A stretch of 64,000 nucleotides of DNA from Marinobacter sp. 2_MG-2023 (lineage in GTDB: Bacteria; Pseudomonadota; Gammaproteobacteria; Pseudomonadales; Oleiphilaceae), in the NCBI RefSeq assembly GCF_030546935.1, contig NZ_JAUOPH010000001.1, positions 124,001 to 188,000 on the forward strand. The letters run 5' to 3'. The notes under the pieces were generated by a model. It worked only from the letters and a program-made list of their open reading frames with translations. It made no database searches and was not told the DNA's origin. Both the position numbers and the translations under genes were made by a program. This document shows positions 40,349 through 49,373 of this stretch, in pieces. The first letter of the stretch is position 1. Every line of letters begins with the position of its first letter.

Positions 40349-41532
40349 CGCTCCTTGATGGCCACGGCCCGGTTATACAGGTTCATGAACAGCGAAATCA
40401 GCAGACTGATGGTTAGGTACACAGCCATGGTGATCGCCACCACCTCCACTGCCTGACCTGTCTGGTTCAACGTAGTGCCCATAAACACAGCAACCAGATC
40501 CGGATAACCGATGGCGGTTGCAAGTGAGGAGTTTTTCACAAGGTTCAGGTATTGGCTGGTCAGAGGCGGAATGATTACCCGCATAGCCTGGGGAATAACC
40601 ACCAATCTCAGGGTAAGCCCGTTTGGCAAACCCAGGGCCTTGGACGCTTCGGTCTGCCCCTGACTGACCGACAGGATGCCCGACCGCACGATTTCCGCGA
40701 TAAAGCTGGCAGTGTAGAGAGAAAGCGCAATCCAAAGGGCTACCAATTCAGGAATCAACGTAATCCCGCCGCCAAAATTAAATCCTTTGAGCGCAGGCAC
40801 ATCCCATTCCAGCGGCTGGCCTGCACTGAAAAACACCATGAGCGGCAGCAAAATCAGAATCGCGACACTAACCTTGAATGTGGGGAAAATTTGCCCGGTT
40901 GCCATCTGACGTTTCTTCGCCCACATCCGGACGCCCACAACCGCAACAATGGCTACCAGAATTGCCACCCAAACCAACCCGAAACCCTCCTGGGTTACCG
41001 GCCCGGGCAAATACAAACCCCGGTTGTTCAGAAACAGCGCTCCGCCAACCTCCACGCTTTGTCTCGGCGACGGAAGGTTGCTCAGGACTGCGAAGTACCA
41101 GAAAAATATCTGTAGCAGAAGGGGTATGTTTCGAATGACCTCGATATACACCAGCGAGATCTTGGCCACCAACCAGTTACTGGACAGGCGTGCAACACCA
41201 ATTACAAACCCCAGAATGGTTGCGGCCACCACACCCATGGCAGATACCAACAGTGTGTTGGTCAAACCTACCCAAAATGTGCGTCCGTAGCTCATGGTGG
41301 CGTCGAATGGCACCAGGTGCATGATAATACCGAAGCCGGCAGACTCACCAAGAAACCCGAAACCGGTACTTATGCCCCGGCTCTGCATATTGGAGAGTGT
41401 ATTATCGATAAGCACCCAGCCGACCCAGAAAACCACGGCCAGCGAAATAACCTGAAAAAAAAGAGCTCGAACCCGCGGGTCGTACCAGGGCTTCGGCCCG
41501 GCAGGTCTGGAATTAACAGTTTGTTTTTTCAT
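40345..41532 (-). CDS. aapQ: General L-amino acid ABC transporter permease (AapQ-like)
   Basis: A 395-residue permease that pairs with AapM. The ATG at 41532 is preferred over a TTG nine codons upstream. Membrane helices include the segment at about 30-50 and those around TNTLLVSAMGVVAATILGF. The C-terminal EAA motif region reads GQTEASKALGLPNGLTLRLVVIPQAMR. A large periplasmic insertion (about 55-90) and a central insertion (about 170-250) are family traits. It follows aapJ by 91 bases. Confidence 0.93.
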   Translation of the reverse strand: MKKQTVNSRPAGPKPWYDPRVRALFFQVISLAVVFWVGWVLIDNTLSNMQSRGISTGFGFLGESAGFGIIMHLVPFDATMSYGRTFWVGLTNTLLVSAMGVVAATILGFVIGVARLSSNWLVAKISLVYIEVIRNIPLLLQIFFWYFAVLSNLPSPRQSVEVGGALFLNNRGLYLPGPVTQEGFGLVWVAILVAIVAVVGVRMWAKKRQMATGQIFPTFKVSVAILILLPLMVFFSAGQPLEWDVPALKGFNFGGGITLIPELVALWIALSLYTASFIAEIVRSGILSVSQGQTEASKALGLPNGLTLRLVVIPQAMRVIIPPLTSQYLNLVKNSSLATAIGYPDLVAVFMGTTLNQTGQAVEVVAITMAVYLTISLLISLFMNLYNRAVAIKER

Positions 41533-41623
41533 GCACCATCCCGAAAAGCTTCCCTGCAAAACACAGCTTCAGAGTTAACGCCGGAGGCGTTACATGAACA
41601 CCTCCGACGCAGCCTTTCAGGTA

Positions 41624-42649
41624 TCAGCGTACCGGCGGTGCGTACAGAATGCCGCCATCTGTCCAGAGGGCGTTGATGCCACGCTCAAGACCAAGAGCAG
41701 TGTCAGGTCCTACGTTACGGTCGTACATCTCCGCGTAGTTACCCACCTGTTTCACAATGGCGTGACCAAAATCATCCGGAAGCCCCAGTTTGGCCCCCAT
41801 ATCGCCGTCGGTGCCCAACAGGCGCTGCACACTAGGGTTATCAGACTTCAGCATCTCATCCGCATTGGCCATGGTAATGCCGAGTTCCTCAGCGTTGATC
41901 TGAACGCTCAAAACCCATTTGACGATGTTGAACCACTGGTCGTCACCCTGACGAACAACGGGGCCAAGAGGTTCCTTTGATATGGTGTTCGGCAGGATCT
42001 TTGCGGAACTCGGATCGGTGAGCTTGGAGCGCAAAGCCGCAAGCTGGGAGCGATCGGAGGTCAACACATCACAGCGACCGGCCGCAAAACCCTGGACAGT
42101 CTGTTCCGATGTATCAAATACGATCGGCTTGAACTCCATACCCTTGGTCCGGAAATAATCCGAGAGATTCAATTCGGTGGTCGTGCCAGCCTGGATACAC
42201 ACGGTTGCGCCATCAAGCTGCGTCGCGTCGTCCACGCCAATGTCTTTATTTACAAGGAAACCTTGACCGTCGTAATAGTTCACGCCCGCAAAGTTGAGTC
42301 CCAACGAGACATCACGGGTAAGGGTCCAGGTGGTGTTTCTGGACAGCATGTCAATCTCACCTGACTGCAACGCAGTGAAACGTTCCTTGGCCGTCAAAGG
42401 AGTAAACTCCACTGCCTTGGCGTCGCCGAAGATAGCTGCAGCTACTGCCCGGCAAGTATCAACGTCGATACCAGTCCAGGCACCTTTTTCATCCGGCTGG
42501 GAAAACCCGGGGAGACCACTGGTCACACCACACTGCAGGTGGCCTTTTTCCTTTACGCTTTCCAGAGTTGTCGCCGCGAAAACGCTTGTGGTCGTCAGGG
42601 CACCTGCAACACAGGCCATTCCAAAGGCTACCGATCTCATGCTCTTCAT
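41624..42649 (-). CDS. aapJ: General L-amino acid ABC transporter substrate-binding protein (AapJ-like)
   Basis: A 341-residue periplasmic binding protein (SBP_bac_3). The signal peptide covers about the first 25 residues (KSMRSVAFGMACVAG..., ending VFA). The mature protein shows LQCGVTSGLPGFSQPDEKGAW, which contacts the alpha-amino/carboxyl group, and DVDTCRAVAAAIFGDA. GGAG lies eight bases before the ATG. It is the first and probably most abundantly expressed gene of the operon, behind a sigma-54 promoter, which points to nitrogen control. Confidence 0.95.
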   Translation of the reverse strand: MKSMRSVAFGMACVAGALTTTSVFAATTLESVKEKGHLQCGVTSGLPGFSQPDEKGAWTGIDVDTCRAVAAAIFGDAKAVEFTPLTAKERFTALQSGEIDMLSRNTTWTLTRDVSLGLNFAGVNYYDGQGFLVNKDIGVDDATQLDGATVCIQAGTTTELNLSDYFRTKGMEFKPIVFDTSEQTVQGFAAGRCDVLTSDRSQLAALRSKLTDPSSAKILPNTISKEPLGPVVRQGDDQWFNIVKWVLSVQINAEELGITMANADEMLKSDNPSVQRLLGTDGDMGAKLGLPDDFGHAIVKQVGNYAEMYDRNVGPDTALGLERGINALWTDGGILYAPPVR

Positions 42650-42706
42650 TGTCGTTTCTCCGAACGTTTGCTGGTTACTTCGTAATAACTGCCGGGGAAC
42701 TACCCC

Positions 42707-42722
42707 AGCAAATTACGAGCCA
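42707..42722 (-). promoter_or_regulatory. Sigma-54 promoter of aapJQMP
   Basis: On the minus strand TGGCTCG-TAAT-TTGCT matches the RpoN consensus TGGCACG-N4-TTGCW at all but one position, with GG and GC exactly 12 apart. The start site would fall near 42696, 47 bases before the aapJ ATG. An activator such as NtrC or AauR would bind upstream, in 42723-42905. Confidence 0.8.
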
Positions 42723-42866
42723 CGCAGGGCAAGTTATTGTTTATTATGAATTCTTCTTACGTTCCAGGCTCTAACCAATATTCCGGAGCAGTTGAGATAC
42801 TATTCCGGCCCCAAAATGGCACGCGTCGCCAAACAATACGCACCGTTTTGAGACATCACGAAGGAG

Positions 42867-42882
42867 CCTTGTTATTACAAGG
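42867..42882. promoter_or_regulatory. Palindrome upstream of the aap sigma-54 promoter
   Basis: CCTTGT and ACAAGG, perfect six-base arms with a four-base centre, lie about 145 bp upstream of the -24 element. That is a plausible distance for an enhancer-binding protein, but it does not match the NtrC consensus. A weak GCAC half-site occurs near 42839. Confidence 0.3.
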
Positions 42883-42905
42883 TAGATCAAAGTTCGGAAA
42901 TGTAA

Positions 42906-43823
42906 CTAATTTATACCGGTTTTTTCTGCAGAACTGACAACATCGTCCGGTTGCTTGTAGGTTTCCAGGCGTTTCAGCCACCCTTTCAGCCAGCGTGTTT
43001 TTTCAATTGGATTGTCGGCATTGTTGGCCCTTGTGGTAAGAACCTGTGCGGCTGCTTCACGGAATCGTGCCAGCGTTACTACGTTCGGGTCGGGCTCCAT
43101 GGCCAGAAGCACCTGCCTGAGCCCCCAGCCCACGCCGTCATAGCGCTCAGAGGGTGAGAGCCCCTCCCCTTTGAAGTTGACATAATCCATCAATGCATAT
43201 GTGCCGCCGGGCGTACGGCTCAGCGCTTTCAGATCGGCACTTACCTGAGCTTTGCGATCTTCAGGTAGAGACTCGACGATCTCCACCAGCGAGGATTTGG
43301 CACGTCGGAAGATGAACTCTGCCTGAATACCTTGCGTGCCCGCCAGAAATTCACGAAGTTCAGCCACCCTTACGGAGTCATCGACAGCCTCAAACGATGA
43401 CTTATCTGGCCAGGGAGCATCAAACGGTTCGAGCTCTCTCAACCATCCAGGGATGTTGACCTGGCGCTGCTTCATATATTCAACCAGCGCTGGAAAGCTC
43501 TCTACGAATCGCTCATTTACCCCTTCCGGGTACCAGATAAAGTGGCCAATACCCAGCGAAGGAAACGCCTCCCCGTCATTCCAGTGAACAAGGCACTGAA
43601 ACTGGCCTGCGCATTCATTCTGAAATATTTTCTGACCAACCCAGTCCATCTGTGCAGGCTTCAGAGCAATAGAAATATCGACGGAGGTCTCCCTGGAAGC
43701 CAGAGCAGCAGGATTCGTGTCACCCGCTTCTGCTTCGGTATTTCCAGTATTGTTTTCGGATTCACAACCGGAAAGCACCAACATGCTAACCAGAAAAATC
43801 AGACCGAGCGCCTTATTAAACAA
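42906..43823 (-). CDS. Lipoprotein with lysozyme-like region, unknown function
   Basis: A 305-residue predicted lipoprotein. The signal and lipobox LVLSGC place the lipidated Cys at 20; the +2 residue is Glu, so outer-membrane sorting is expected. The conserved-looking core IFQNECAGQ (67-73) and HWNDGEAFPSLGIGHFIWYPEG (split over 80-101) recalls lysozyme-like muramidase families in which Glu70 would be catalytic; I cannot confirm the family. The start is TTG, with GAGG seven bases upstream. It lies 30 bases after an ABC permease gene on the same strand and is probably the last gene of that operon. A role in wall remodelling at the exporter is conjecture. Confidence 0.7.
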   Translation of the reverse strand: MFNKALGLIFLVSMLVLSGCESENNTGNTEAEAGDTNPAALASRETSVDISIALKPAQMDWVGQKIFQNECAGQFQCLVHWNDGEAFPSLGIGHFIWYPEGVNERFVESFPALVEYMKQRQVNIPGWLRELEPFDAPWPDKSSFEAVDDSVRVAELREFLAGTQGIQAEFIFRRAKSSLVEIVESLPEDRKAQVSADLKALSRTPGGTYALMDYVNFKGEGLSPSERYDGVGWGLRQVLLAMEPDPNVVTLARFREAAAQVLTTRANNADNPIEKTRWLKGWLKRLETYKQPDDVVSSAEKTGIN

Positions 43824-43853
43824 GTCATCACCTCATTAGAACGTCGTTTATAT

Positions 43854-45062
43854 CTACTCATGGCGAAGGGCGTCGATAGGATTGAGTCTTGCGGCTTTGC
43901 GCGCCGGGAAAAACCCGAAAATAACACCAATCGCAACAGAAAAGAAAAACCCCAGCAACATAACGCCTGGCGCCAGTAAAAACGGCATATCAAGGCGGGA
44001 CGTTACCAACCAGGTACCTCCAATACCCAGTAACAGCCCGATAATTCCACCCAGAGTCGACAAAGCTATAGATTCGACCAGAAACTGGGTCAGCACATCG
44101 CGGGTTCTCGCGCCGATTGCCAGGCGAATACCTATTTCCCGCGTCCGCTCGGTAACCGACACCAGCATAATGTTCATGATCCCTATACCACCCACAAGAA
44201 GGCTAACGGCGGCAATGGCACCCAACAAAATGGTCATGGTATTGGTAGTACTCGCCAAAGCATTTGCAATATCCTGAGTATCGCGGACATAAAAATCATC
44301 ATCTTCCGGGGAGGTAATATGGCGACGCTGGCGAAGCAGCGATTCGATATCTTTCTGGACTCTGCCAGTGCTTCCATCGATGAGCGCCGACACAAAAATT
44401 GTTTGCACATCGAGGCTCCCCAGCAATCGTCGTTGCACCGCCTTGACTGGCATAAGAATCGTTTTGTCCCGATCCTGCCCCATGGACTGCCCTTTCTCTT
44501 CTAGCACAGCGATCACCCGACAGGCGGTGCGCCCAACTCGAAGCGTTGTTCCCAAGGGCTCCTGGCCGAGGTACATCTCATCAATCAAAGTGGTGCCGAT
44601 AATGCACACTGCTGACCCGGCGTTCAGTTCGTCGGGATCGAAGGCCCTGCCGTATGCAATCCCGTGATTGCGCACAACAAAGTAATTGTTATCTGTTCCT
44701 ACGACCGGGATCGTCTCGTTGGCGTTGCCGATGACCACCGTCGGGTTGACGGTAATTGCAGGTGCTACAAGAACTTCCGGTACTTCCTGTGCAATGGCCT
44801 CTACATCTTCAAGATCAAAAGGCTCAGCTGAAGTGCGCACTCCCCCCGGACCACGCTGAGCAGTTCCCGGCATAACGAACAGCAGATTAGAGCCAATGCT
44901 GGCAATCTCGTCAGTAACGCTGCGAGTAGCGGACTGGCCCAAGTGAACCATGGCCACCACACTACCGACACCAATGATGATGCCCAGCGTCGTCAGAAAC
45001 GAACGCAGCTTGTTCCGCACGATTGCCTGAAATGCCATGACAAAGATGTCCAGCCACCTCAT
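43854..45062 (-). CDS. MacB-type ABC transporter permease (FtsX domain)
   Basis: A 402-residue permease with the MacB/FtsX layout: one N-terminal helix (about 17-42), a large periplasmic MacB_PCD domain (about 45-265) and three C-terminal helices in the FtsX domain ([16 protein letters not shown] near 310). Unlike E. coli MacB, the ATPase is a separate gene just upstream, overlapping by 4 bases (ATGA). Together with the adaptor gene it should form a tripartite mechanotransmission exporter that works with a TolC-like channel encoded elsewhere. The cargo could be a macrolide-like compound, a peptide, a siderophore or a lipid. Confidence 0.9.
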   Translation of the reverse strand: MRWLDIFVMAFQAIVRNKLRSFLTTLGIIIGVGSVVAMVHLGQSATRSVTDEIASIGSNLLFVMPGTAQRGPGGVRTSAEPFDLEDVEAIAQEVPEVLVAPAITVNPTVVIGNANETIPVVGTDNNYFVVRNHGIAYGRAFDPDELNAGSAVCIIGTTLIDEMYLGQEPLGTTLRVGRTACRVIAVLEEKGQSMGQDRDKTILMPVKAVQRRLLGSLDVQTIFVSALIDGSTGRVQKDIESLLRQRRHITSPEDDDFYVRDTQDIANALASTTNTMTILLGAIAAVSLLVGGIGIMNIMLVSVTERTREIGIRLAIGARTRDVLTQFLVESIALSTLGGIIGLLLGIGGTWLVTSRLDMPFLLAPGVMLLGFFFSVAIGVIFGFFPARKAARLNPIDALRHE

Positions 45063-45811
45063 GATAAAACCTCGTCCGGGGTTCCATCCTTAACGAGCTT
45101 TCCGTCGACGAAGTACAGGACTCTATCGGCATACCGGGCGATGTCCGGCTCATGGGTGACCATGACAATCGTGATACCGCGCTCAGCGCGGATCTGAGCC
45201 AGTTGCACCATGATGCTATCTGCCATGCCGGTATCCAGGTTCCCGGTAGGCTCATCCGCCAACAATACAGGCGGCTCAGTGACCAGCGCCCGGGCAATGG
45301 CTACCCTTTGCTGCTGGCCACCGGAAAGTTGATTGGGAGTGGCAGGTTCACGCCCGGAGAGGCCAACAATTCGCAACGCTTCCCTGGCCCGGGCTTTGCG
45401 TTCTGAACGCCGGACGCCATCATAGATCAAAGGCAGTTCGACATTAGCCAGCGCGGTGACCCTTGGCAGAAGATTAAAGCTCTGGAAAATAAACCCCATA
45501 AAATGGCGGCGTAAGAGAGCGAGTTCGTCACGGTCCAGACCACCGACATTTACGCCCCGGAACAGGTATTCGCCGGCTGAAGGCACATCAAGGCAGCCAA
45601 TCATGTTCATACAGGTAGATTTGCCCGAGCCACTCGGCCCCATGATTGCGACAAATTCCCCCTCTCGAATGGTCAGATCAACACCATCCAGCGCTCTCAC
45701 CTCAGCAGATCCGCTTCCATAGATTTTGAAGATGTTACGCATGCGAATAACAGCCGGCGGCAAATCACGCGCATCCGGGTCATGATTTCCGAAACGGGCG
45801 CTGTTACTCAA
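45059..45811 (-). CDS. MacB-type ABC transporter ATP-binding protein
   Basis: A 250-residue ATPase of the LolD/MacB family. Walker A GPSGSGKS is at 58-65, the signature LSGGQQQR at 162-169 and Walker B VLLADEP at 182-188, followed by TGNLDT, the MacB/LolD hallmark. The 5' end overlaps the adaptor gene by 8 bases and the start is a TTG; an ATG at residue 24 (45742) is the alternative because the first 20 residues look poorly conserved. The 3' end overlaps the permease by 4 bases. Overlaps across three genes point to stoichiometric production. Confidence 0.92.
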   Translation of the reverse strand: MSNSARFGNHDPDARDLPPAVIRMRNIFKIYGSGSAEVRALDGVDLTIREGEFVAIMGPSGSGKSTCMNMIGCLDVPSAGEYLFRGVNVGGLDRDELALLRRHFMGFIFQSFNLLPRVTALANVELPLIYDGVRRSERKARAREALRIVGLSGREPATPNQLSGGQQQRVAIARALVTEPPVLLADEPTGNLDTGMADSIMVQLAQIRAERGITIVMVTHEPDIARYADRVLYFVDGKLVKDGTPDEVLS

Positions 45812-47054
45812 CGGAACCGCTCACGATTCCGGTCAGTATTTCGTCGCCTTCGGACAGCTCATCGCTCAGAACTTCCGTGTACCGGCCATCGGTATAGCCG
45901 CTGCGGACAAGCACCCGACGGGGCTTATCGCCCTCAAGCACCCAGAGAGTATTTGAGGAGGCCAACGCGTTCCCCCTTGAGCGGTCCGCCGGATGACTGA
46001 ACATACCTCCACCCTCTGCGTCGGTTGTGGGGGGCGTAAAACGGAAAGCGATGTTTGGAACCCTCAACGCCTGATCGCGCTGCCCTGTGTTGATGGTTGC
46101 AGTGGCAGTCATACCCGGCTGAAGGAGATGCTCGGAATTGTCGACCGCCAGCACAGTGGTATAGGTAACAACATTGTTTTCAACCGTGGGGTAAAGGTAA
46201 ACCTTCAATACCTCGGCCTCAAACTCCCTGCCCGACCAGGCATCCACGGTAAATGTCGCAAGCTGGCCGGCTTTCACCAAGCCCACATCCGCTTCATCCA
46301 TCGAGACATGAAGTTCCATCTGCCCCAGATCCTCAGCCAGCAAGAAAAGTACAGGTGTCTGGAAGTTTGCAGCCACTGTCGCGCCTGGTTCGATACTCCG
46401 CTGAAGCACCACGCCATCAATAGGAGACGTTATTACAGCTTTCTCCAGTCGCGTCTGAGCCTGAGAAACCGTCGCTTCAGCCTGGCGCACAGTAGCCCGG
46501 GCATAGGCGGATCTCGCGACAGCACGCTTCCGGGTGGCAACGGCCTTATCCAGCGTTGCCTGGGGCGAGGTTCCCCGCTGCACCAGAGACTCCGTTCTGC
46601 GTTCATCTACCAAGGCCTCTTCCTGAGTAGCTGCGGCCTCGGCGAGAGACGCACGTGCCAGTTCAAGGCCCGCGGCGGCTTGCAGCAGTGCGACTTCAAG
46701 CTCTTCAGTATCAAAAAGAGCAAGAACCTGACCCCGCTGGATTTCATCATTTTCTGAAACCAGAACCTCGCTCACCAAACCTGAAATTTCGGCGCCGACC
46801 GACACTTCACTCTTGGGCTGAAGATTCCCGGTCGCCATGGCAGTGAGGACCATATCAGCTCTGTCGAGCTTGTGAGTCTGCCACTGTATGTGAGTATCCT
46901 CTGGCCACAACCACCATGCCAATCCAGCGATAAGGGCCGCACCAAGCACAACCCAGATCACAACAGTGAATCGCCCCCGGTTCTTTTCAGCCCGGATGAC
47001 CGAGTTCACTTCGTCCGCCATGCTTTGCAAAGAAGGATCGGTTTCAGATGCCAT
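45804..47054 (-). CDS. MacA-like periplasmic adaptor protein
   Basis: A 416-residue membrane-fusion protein. One inner-membrane helix (about 30-48) follows a 29-residue cytoplasmic tail. The periplasmic part has a lipoyl/biotinyl half (VGAEISGLVSEVLVSENDEI), an alpha-helical hairpin rich in Ala/Glu/Gln (about 120-210), the second lipoyl half (ITSPIDGVVLQRSIEPGATV), a beta-barrel and a membrane-proximal domain. This matches MacA, though the cytoplasmic tail is longer than in E. coli MacA. It bridges the FtsX-type permease to an outer-membrane channel. It lies four bases from the thioesterase gene upstream. Confidence 0.92.
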   Translation of the reverse strand: MASETDPSLQSMADEVNSVIRAEKNRGRFTVVIWVVLGAALIAGLAWWLWPEDTHIQWQTHKLDRADMVLTAMATGNLQPKSEVSVGAEISGLVSEVLVSENDEIQRGQVLALFDTEELEVALLQAAAGLELARASLAEAAATQEEALVDERRTESLVQRGTSPQATLDKAVATRKRAVARSAYARATVRQAEATVSQAQTRLEKAVITSPIDGVVLQRSIEPGATVAANFQTPVLFLLAEDLGQMELHVSMDEADVGLVKAGQLATFTVDAWSGREFEAEVLKVYLYPTVENNVVTYTTVLAVDNSEHLLQPGMTATATINTGQRDQALRVPNIAFRFTPPTTDAEGGGMFSHPADRSRGNALASSNTLWVLEGDKPRRVLVRSGYTDGRYTEVLSDELSEGDEILTGIVSGSVE

Positions 47055-47057
47055 TGG

Positions 47058-47450
47058 TTACTCGATTCGGTGGTTGGCCAATTGGTTGCGAATTTCCTCA
47101 GGGATGGGGACTGCTTTATCAGTTCCATAATCGAAGTGGATCAGAACGGCCTGGCCTCGCGCAATCTGCTTGCCATCCTGCCAGGCTTCCTGAACAGCCT
47201 GAAACGAACTGTTGCCGATTTTTCCGACGCCTGTGCGAATCTCGACCGGAAGGTGCCAATAGCTTTGCGCGACAAAATCGATTTCAACGCGAGCAATGAT
47301 GAGAGGCCAGGTTTTCAAATCCAGCGTCGGATGGAAGATACTGAACAAAGGCATCCTGGCCTGTTCGAACCATACTGGCAGCGTTGTATTACTGATGTGA
47401 CCAAGGGCATCTGTGTCGCTGAATCGGGGCTGAAGTTCATAATAGAACAT
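47058..47450 (-). CDS. Hotdog-fold acyl-CoA thioesterase (4HBT/YbgC-like)
   Basis: A 130-residue single hotdog domain. The active-site helix region FSDTDALGHISNTTLPVWFEQ (10-30) holds Asp14, His18, Asn21 and Glu29 in the pattern of 4-hydroxybenzoyl-CoA thioesterases. It would hydrolyse an acyl-CoA thioester; chain length is unknown. It is the first gene of an apparent operon with the MacA-like adaptor four bases downstream, so its product could bear on what the exporter handles, or the link could be accidental. A long-chain acyl-CoA role in the cytoplasm is the default reading. Confidence 0.85.
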   Translation of the reverse strand: MFYYELQPRFSDTDALGHISNTTLPVWFEQARMPLFSIFHPTLDLKTWPLIIARVEIDFVAQSYWHLPVEIRTGVGKIGNSSFQAVQEAWQDGKQIARGQAVLIHFDYGTDKAVPIPEEIRNQLANHRIE

Positions 47451-47503
47451 GCAAAATTCCTAATGGTTAAAACCAGATACTATACGCTTAGTTTCTGGGT
47501 ACA

Positions 47504-47533
47504 TAAAAAAACCCGAAGCTTTCGCTCCGGGTT
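47504..47533 (-). terminator. Intrinsic terminator after fpr
   Basis: Ten-base arms at 47510-47519 and 47524-47533 (one mismatch, loop TTTC) are followed on the minus strand by seven T. It lies 34 bases beyond the fpr stop and separates fpr from the thioesterase operon. Confidence 0.85.
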
Positions 47534-47567
47534 TCGGGTCTAAAATTCAAGCCAGAATGTAAGGGGT

Positions 47568-48338
47568 TTACTTTTCCACAAAAGCCCGCTCAATCACGTA
47601 GTGCCCCATGTCACCACCTCTGGCCTCCTTGAAGCCCATTTCATCAAGGATGGAGCAGGTATCCTTAAGCATGCTCGGACTACCACAAATCATGAACCGA
47701 TCATCTTCAGGGTTTAAGTCGGGTAGACCAAAATCACCGGTTATCTTGCCACTCTGCATTGCGTGGGTAAGTCTACCCTCATTTCGGAACGGCTCGCGGG
47801 TAACCGTGGGGTAGTATTCCAGCTTGCCCTTGACCATCTCTCCAAAGAATTCATTTTCCGGCAATTCTTCAATCTCTTGCTGATAGGCAAGCTCCGAGAT
47901 ATATCGCACGCCGTGGGTCAGAATAACCTTATCGAAGGCATCGTATACGTCCGGGTCTTTGATGATACTCATAAATGGCGCAAGGCCGGTGCCAGTACTG
48001 ATTAGCCAGAGATTCTTGCCGGGCAGCAGATTATCCAGAATCAACGTGCCCGTAGGCTTCCGGCTAACGAGGATTTCATCCCCTACCTGAATCTTCTGAA
48101 GACGCGAAGTGAGCGGACCGTCTTGTACCTTGATAGAAAAAAACTCCAGCTCTTCTTCATAGTTGGCGCTGGCAATGCTGTAGGCACGCATCAGCGGTTT
48201 ACCTTCAGTTTCCAGACCAATCATCACAAAGTGACCATTCTTGAACCGGAACCCCGGATCACGACTGGTCTTGAAGCTGAACAGAGTATCGTTCCAGTGA
48301 TGCACGCTGGTTACAGTTTCTTTTATCAGGTTGCTCAT
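47568..48338 (-). CDS. fpr: Ferredoxin--NADP reductase
   Basis: A 256-residue FAD enzyme of the bacterial FPR class that moves electrons between NADPH and ferredoxin or flavodoxin, for Fe-S assembly and oxidative-stress defence. FAD-binding RAYSIASANY is at 51-60, DGPLTSRL at 73-80 and the NADP-binding TGTGLAPF at 115-122. The C-terminus ends AFVEK, like subclass I proteobacterial FPRs. AGAGG precedes the ATG by five bases. It diverges from a LysR gene; the same arrangement in Pseudomonas is fprA/finR, where FinR activates fpr under superoxide stress. Confidence 0.96.
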   Translation of the reverse strand: MSNLIKETVTSVHHWNDTLFSFKTSRDPGFRFKNGHFVMIGLETEGKPLMRAYSIASANYEEELEFFSIKVQDGPLTSRLQKIQVGDEILVSRKPTGTLILDNLLPGKNLWLISTGTGLAPFMSIIKDPDVYDAFDKVILTHGVRYISELAYQQEIEELPENEFFGEMVKGKLEYYPTVTREPFRNEGRLTHAMQSGKITGDFGLPDLNPEDDRFMICGSPSMLKDTCSILDEMGFKEARGGDMGHYVIERAFVEK

Positions 48339-48433
48339 TTAAACCTCTGGCCTGTCCGGTTTGTTATCGGCGGCGAATGTTGCAAATATGAATTGCCTAA
48401 AGTCTACCCCATCTCTAACCTATCGATGAAATG

Positions 48434-48449
48434 GGTTATTCTCATAACC
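48434..48449. promoter_or_regulatory. Palindrome in the fpr/finR intergenic region
   Basis: GGTTAT-TCTC-ATAACC has perfect six-base arms. It lies between the divergent fpr and finR start codons, 34 bp before finR. It includes the T-N11-A form expected of LysR-type operators, so it is a candidate FinR site. Confidence 0.5.
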
Positions 48450-48482
48450 TTATTCGGGTACATCGATTTAGAGCATTTTGTT

Positions 48483-49367
48483 ATGAAATACAGCTTCAGG
48501 CAGCTCGAAGTATTCCTGGCGGCCGCTCACTTCCAAAACATTACCCGCGCCGCGGAATCTTTGGCCATGTCCCAGTCTGCCGCGAGCAGCGCGCTCAAAG
48601 AGCTGGAGAACCAATTCGACATCCAGCTATTCGATCGTGTTGGCAAACGCCTGCAGCTGAACGAACTTGGGCGACTCTACCGACCCAAGGTGGAAGCAGT
48701 TCTTGCTCAGGCAACCGAACTCGAACAGGCCTTCAGCAAACATTCTGAAGTAGGTGCCCTGAAAGTCGGCGCCACCTTGACTATCGGTAACTATCTGGCC
48801 GTAGGCGTTATGGCCCAATACATGAATACCCCTACCCGGCCACGCGTTTCGCTGGAAGTAGCCAATACGAGCACCATCGCTCGTCGGGTCAAAGATTTTG
48901 AACTGGATATCGGCCTGATTGAGGGCGAGCTGCAATCCTCAGAACTTGAGGTTATACCCTGGCGCGGTGACAAACTGGTGGTCTTCTGCTCGCCTACCCA
49001 CCCATTAGCAGCGAAGAAGGAAATTTCGGACGAAGACCTTCGGAGCGCTACCTGGATTATGAGAGAGCAGGGTTCCGGAACAAGACAGACCTTCGAACGG
49101 GGCATGCACGGCCTGCTTCCGGACCTGAACGTACTGCTGGAACTGGAGCATACCGAAGCCATCAAGCGAGCCGTGGAAGCTGATCTCGGTATAGGATGCC
49201 TGTCGGAAGTTGTGCTTGCCGACGCCTTCAAGCGTGGCAGCCTGATGCCTCTCAAAACACCGTTAAACCGGAACTTTGAGCGCCAGTTCTATTTTATTTT
49301 GCACCGGCAGAAATACCGGAGCGCGGGAATTGATGCCTGGATTAGCCTTTGCCGTGCGCTTGCCTGA
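48483..49367 (+). CDS. finR: LysR-family regulator, probable FinR (fpr activator)
   Basis: A 294-residue LysR-type regulator. The start at 48483 (MKYSFRQLEVFLAAAHFQN) gives the standard N-terminal winged helix (about 1-60, ITRAAESLAMSQSAASSALKELE split over 20-42); the open frame upstream belongs to leader DNA. The C-terminal effector domain covers about 90-290. Divergence from fpr matches the finR-fprA locus of Pseudomonas, where the regulator activates fpr in response to superoxide or iron-sulfur stress. Function by position is strong; effector identity is not visible. Its 3' end is 6 bases from the convergent miaE stop. Confidence 0.85.
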   Translation: MKYSFRQLEVFLAAAHFQNITRAAESLAMSQSAASSALKELENQFDIQLFDRVGKRLQLNELGRLYRPKVEAVLAQATELEQAFSKHSEVGALKVGATLTIGNYLAVGVMAQYMNTPTRPRVSLEVANTSTIARRVKDFELDIGLIEGELQSSELEVIPWRGDKLVVFCSPTHPLAAKKEISDEDLRSATWIMREQGSGTRQTFERGMHGLLPDLNVLLELEHTEAIKRAVEADLGIGCLSEVVLADAFKRGSLMPLKTPLNRNFERQFYFILHRQKYRSAGIDAWISLCRALA

Positions 49368-49373
49368 AAGACC

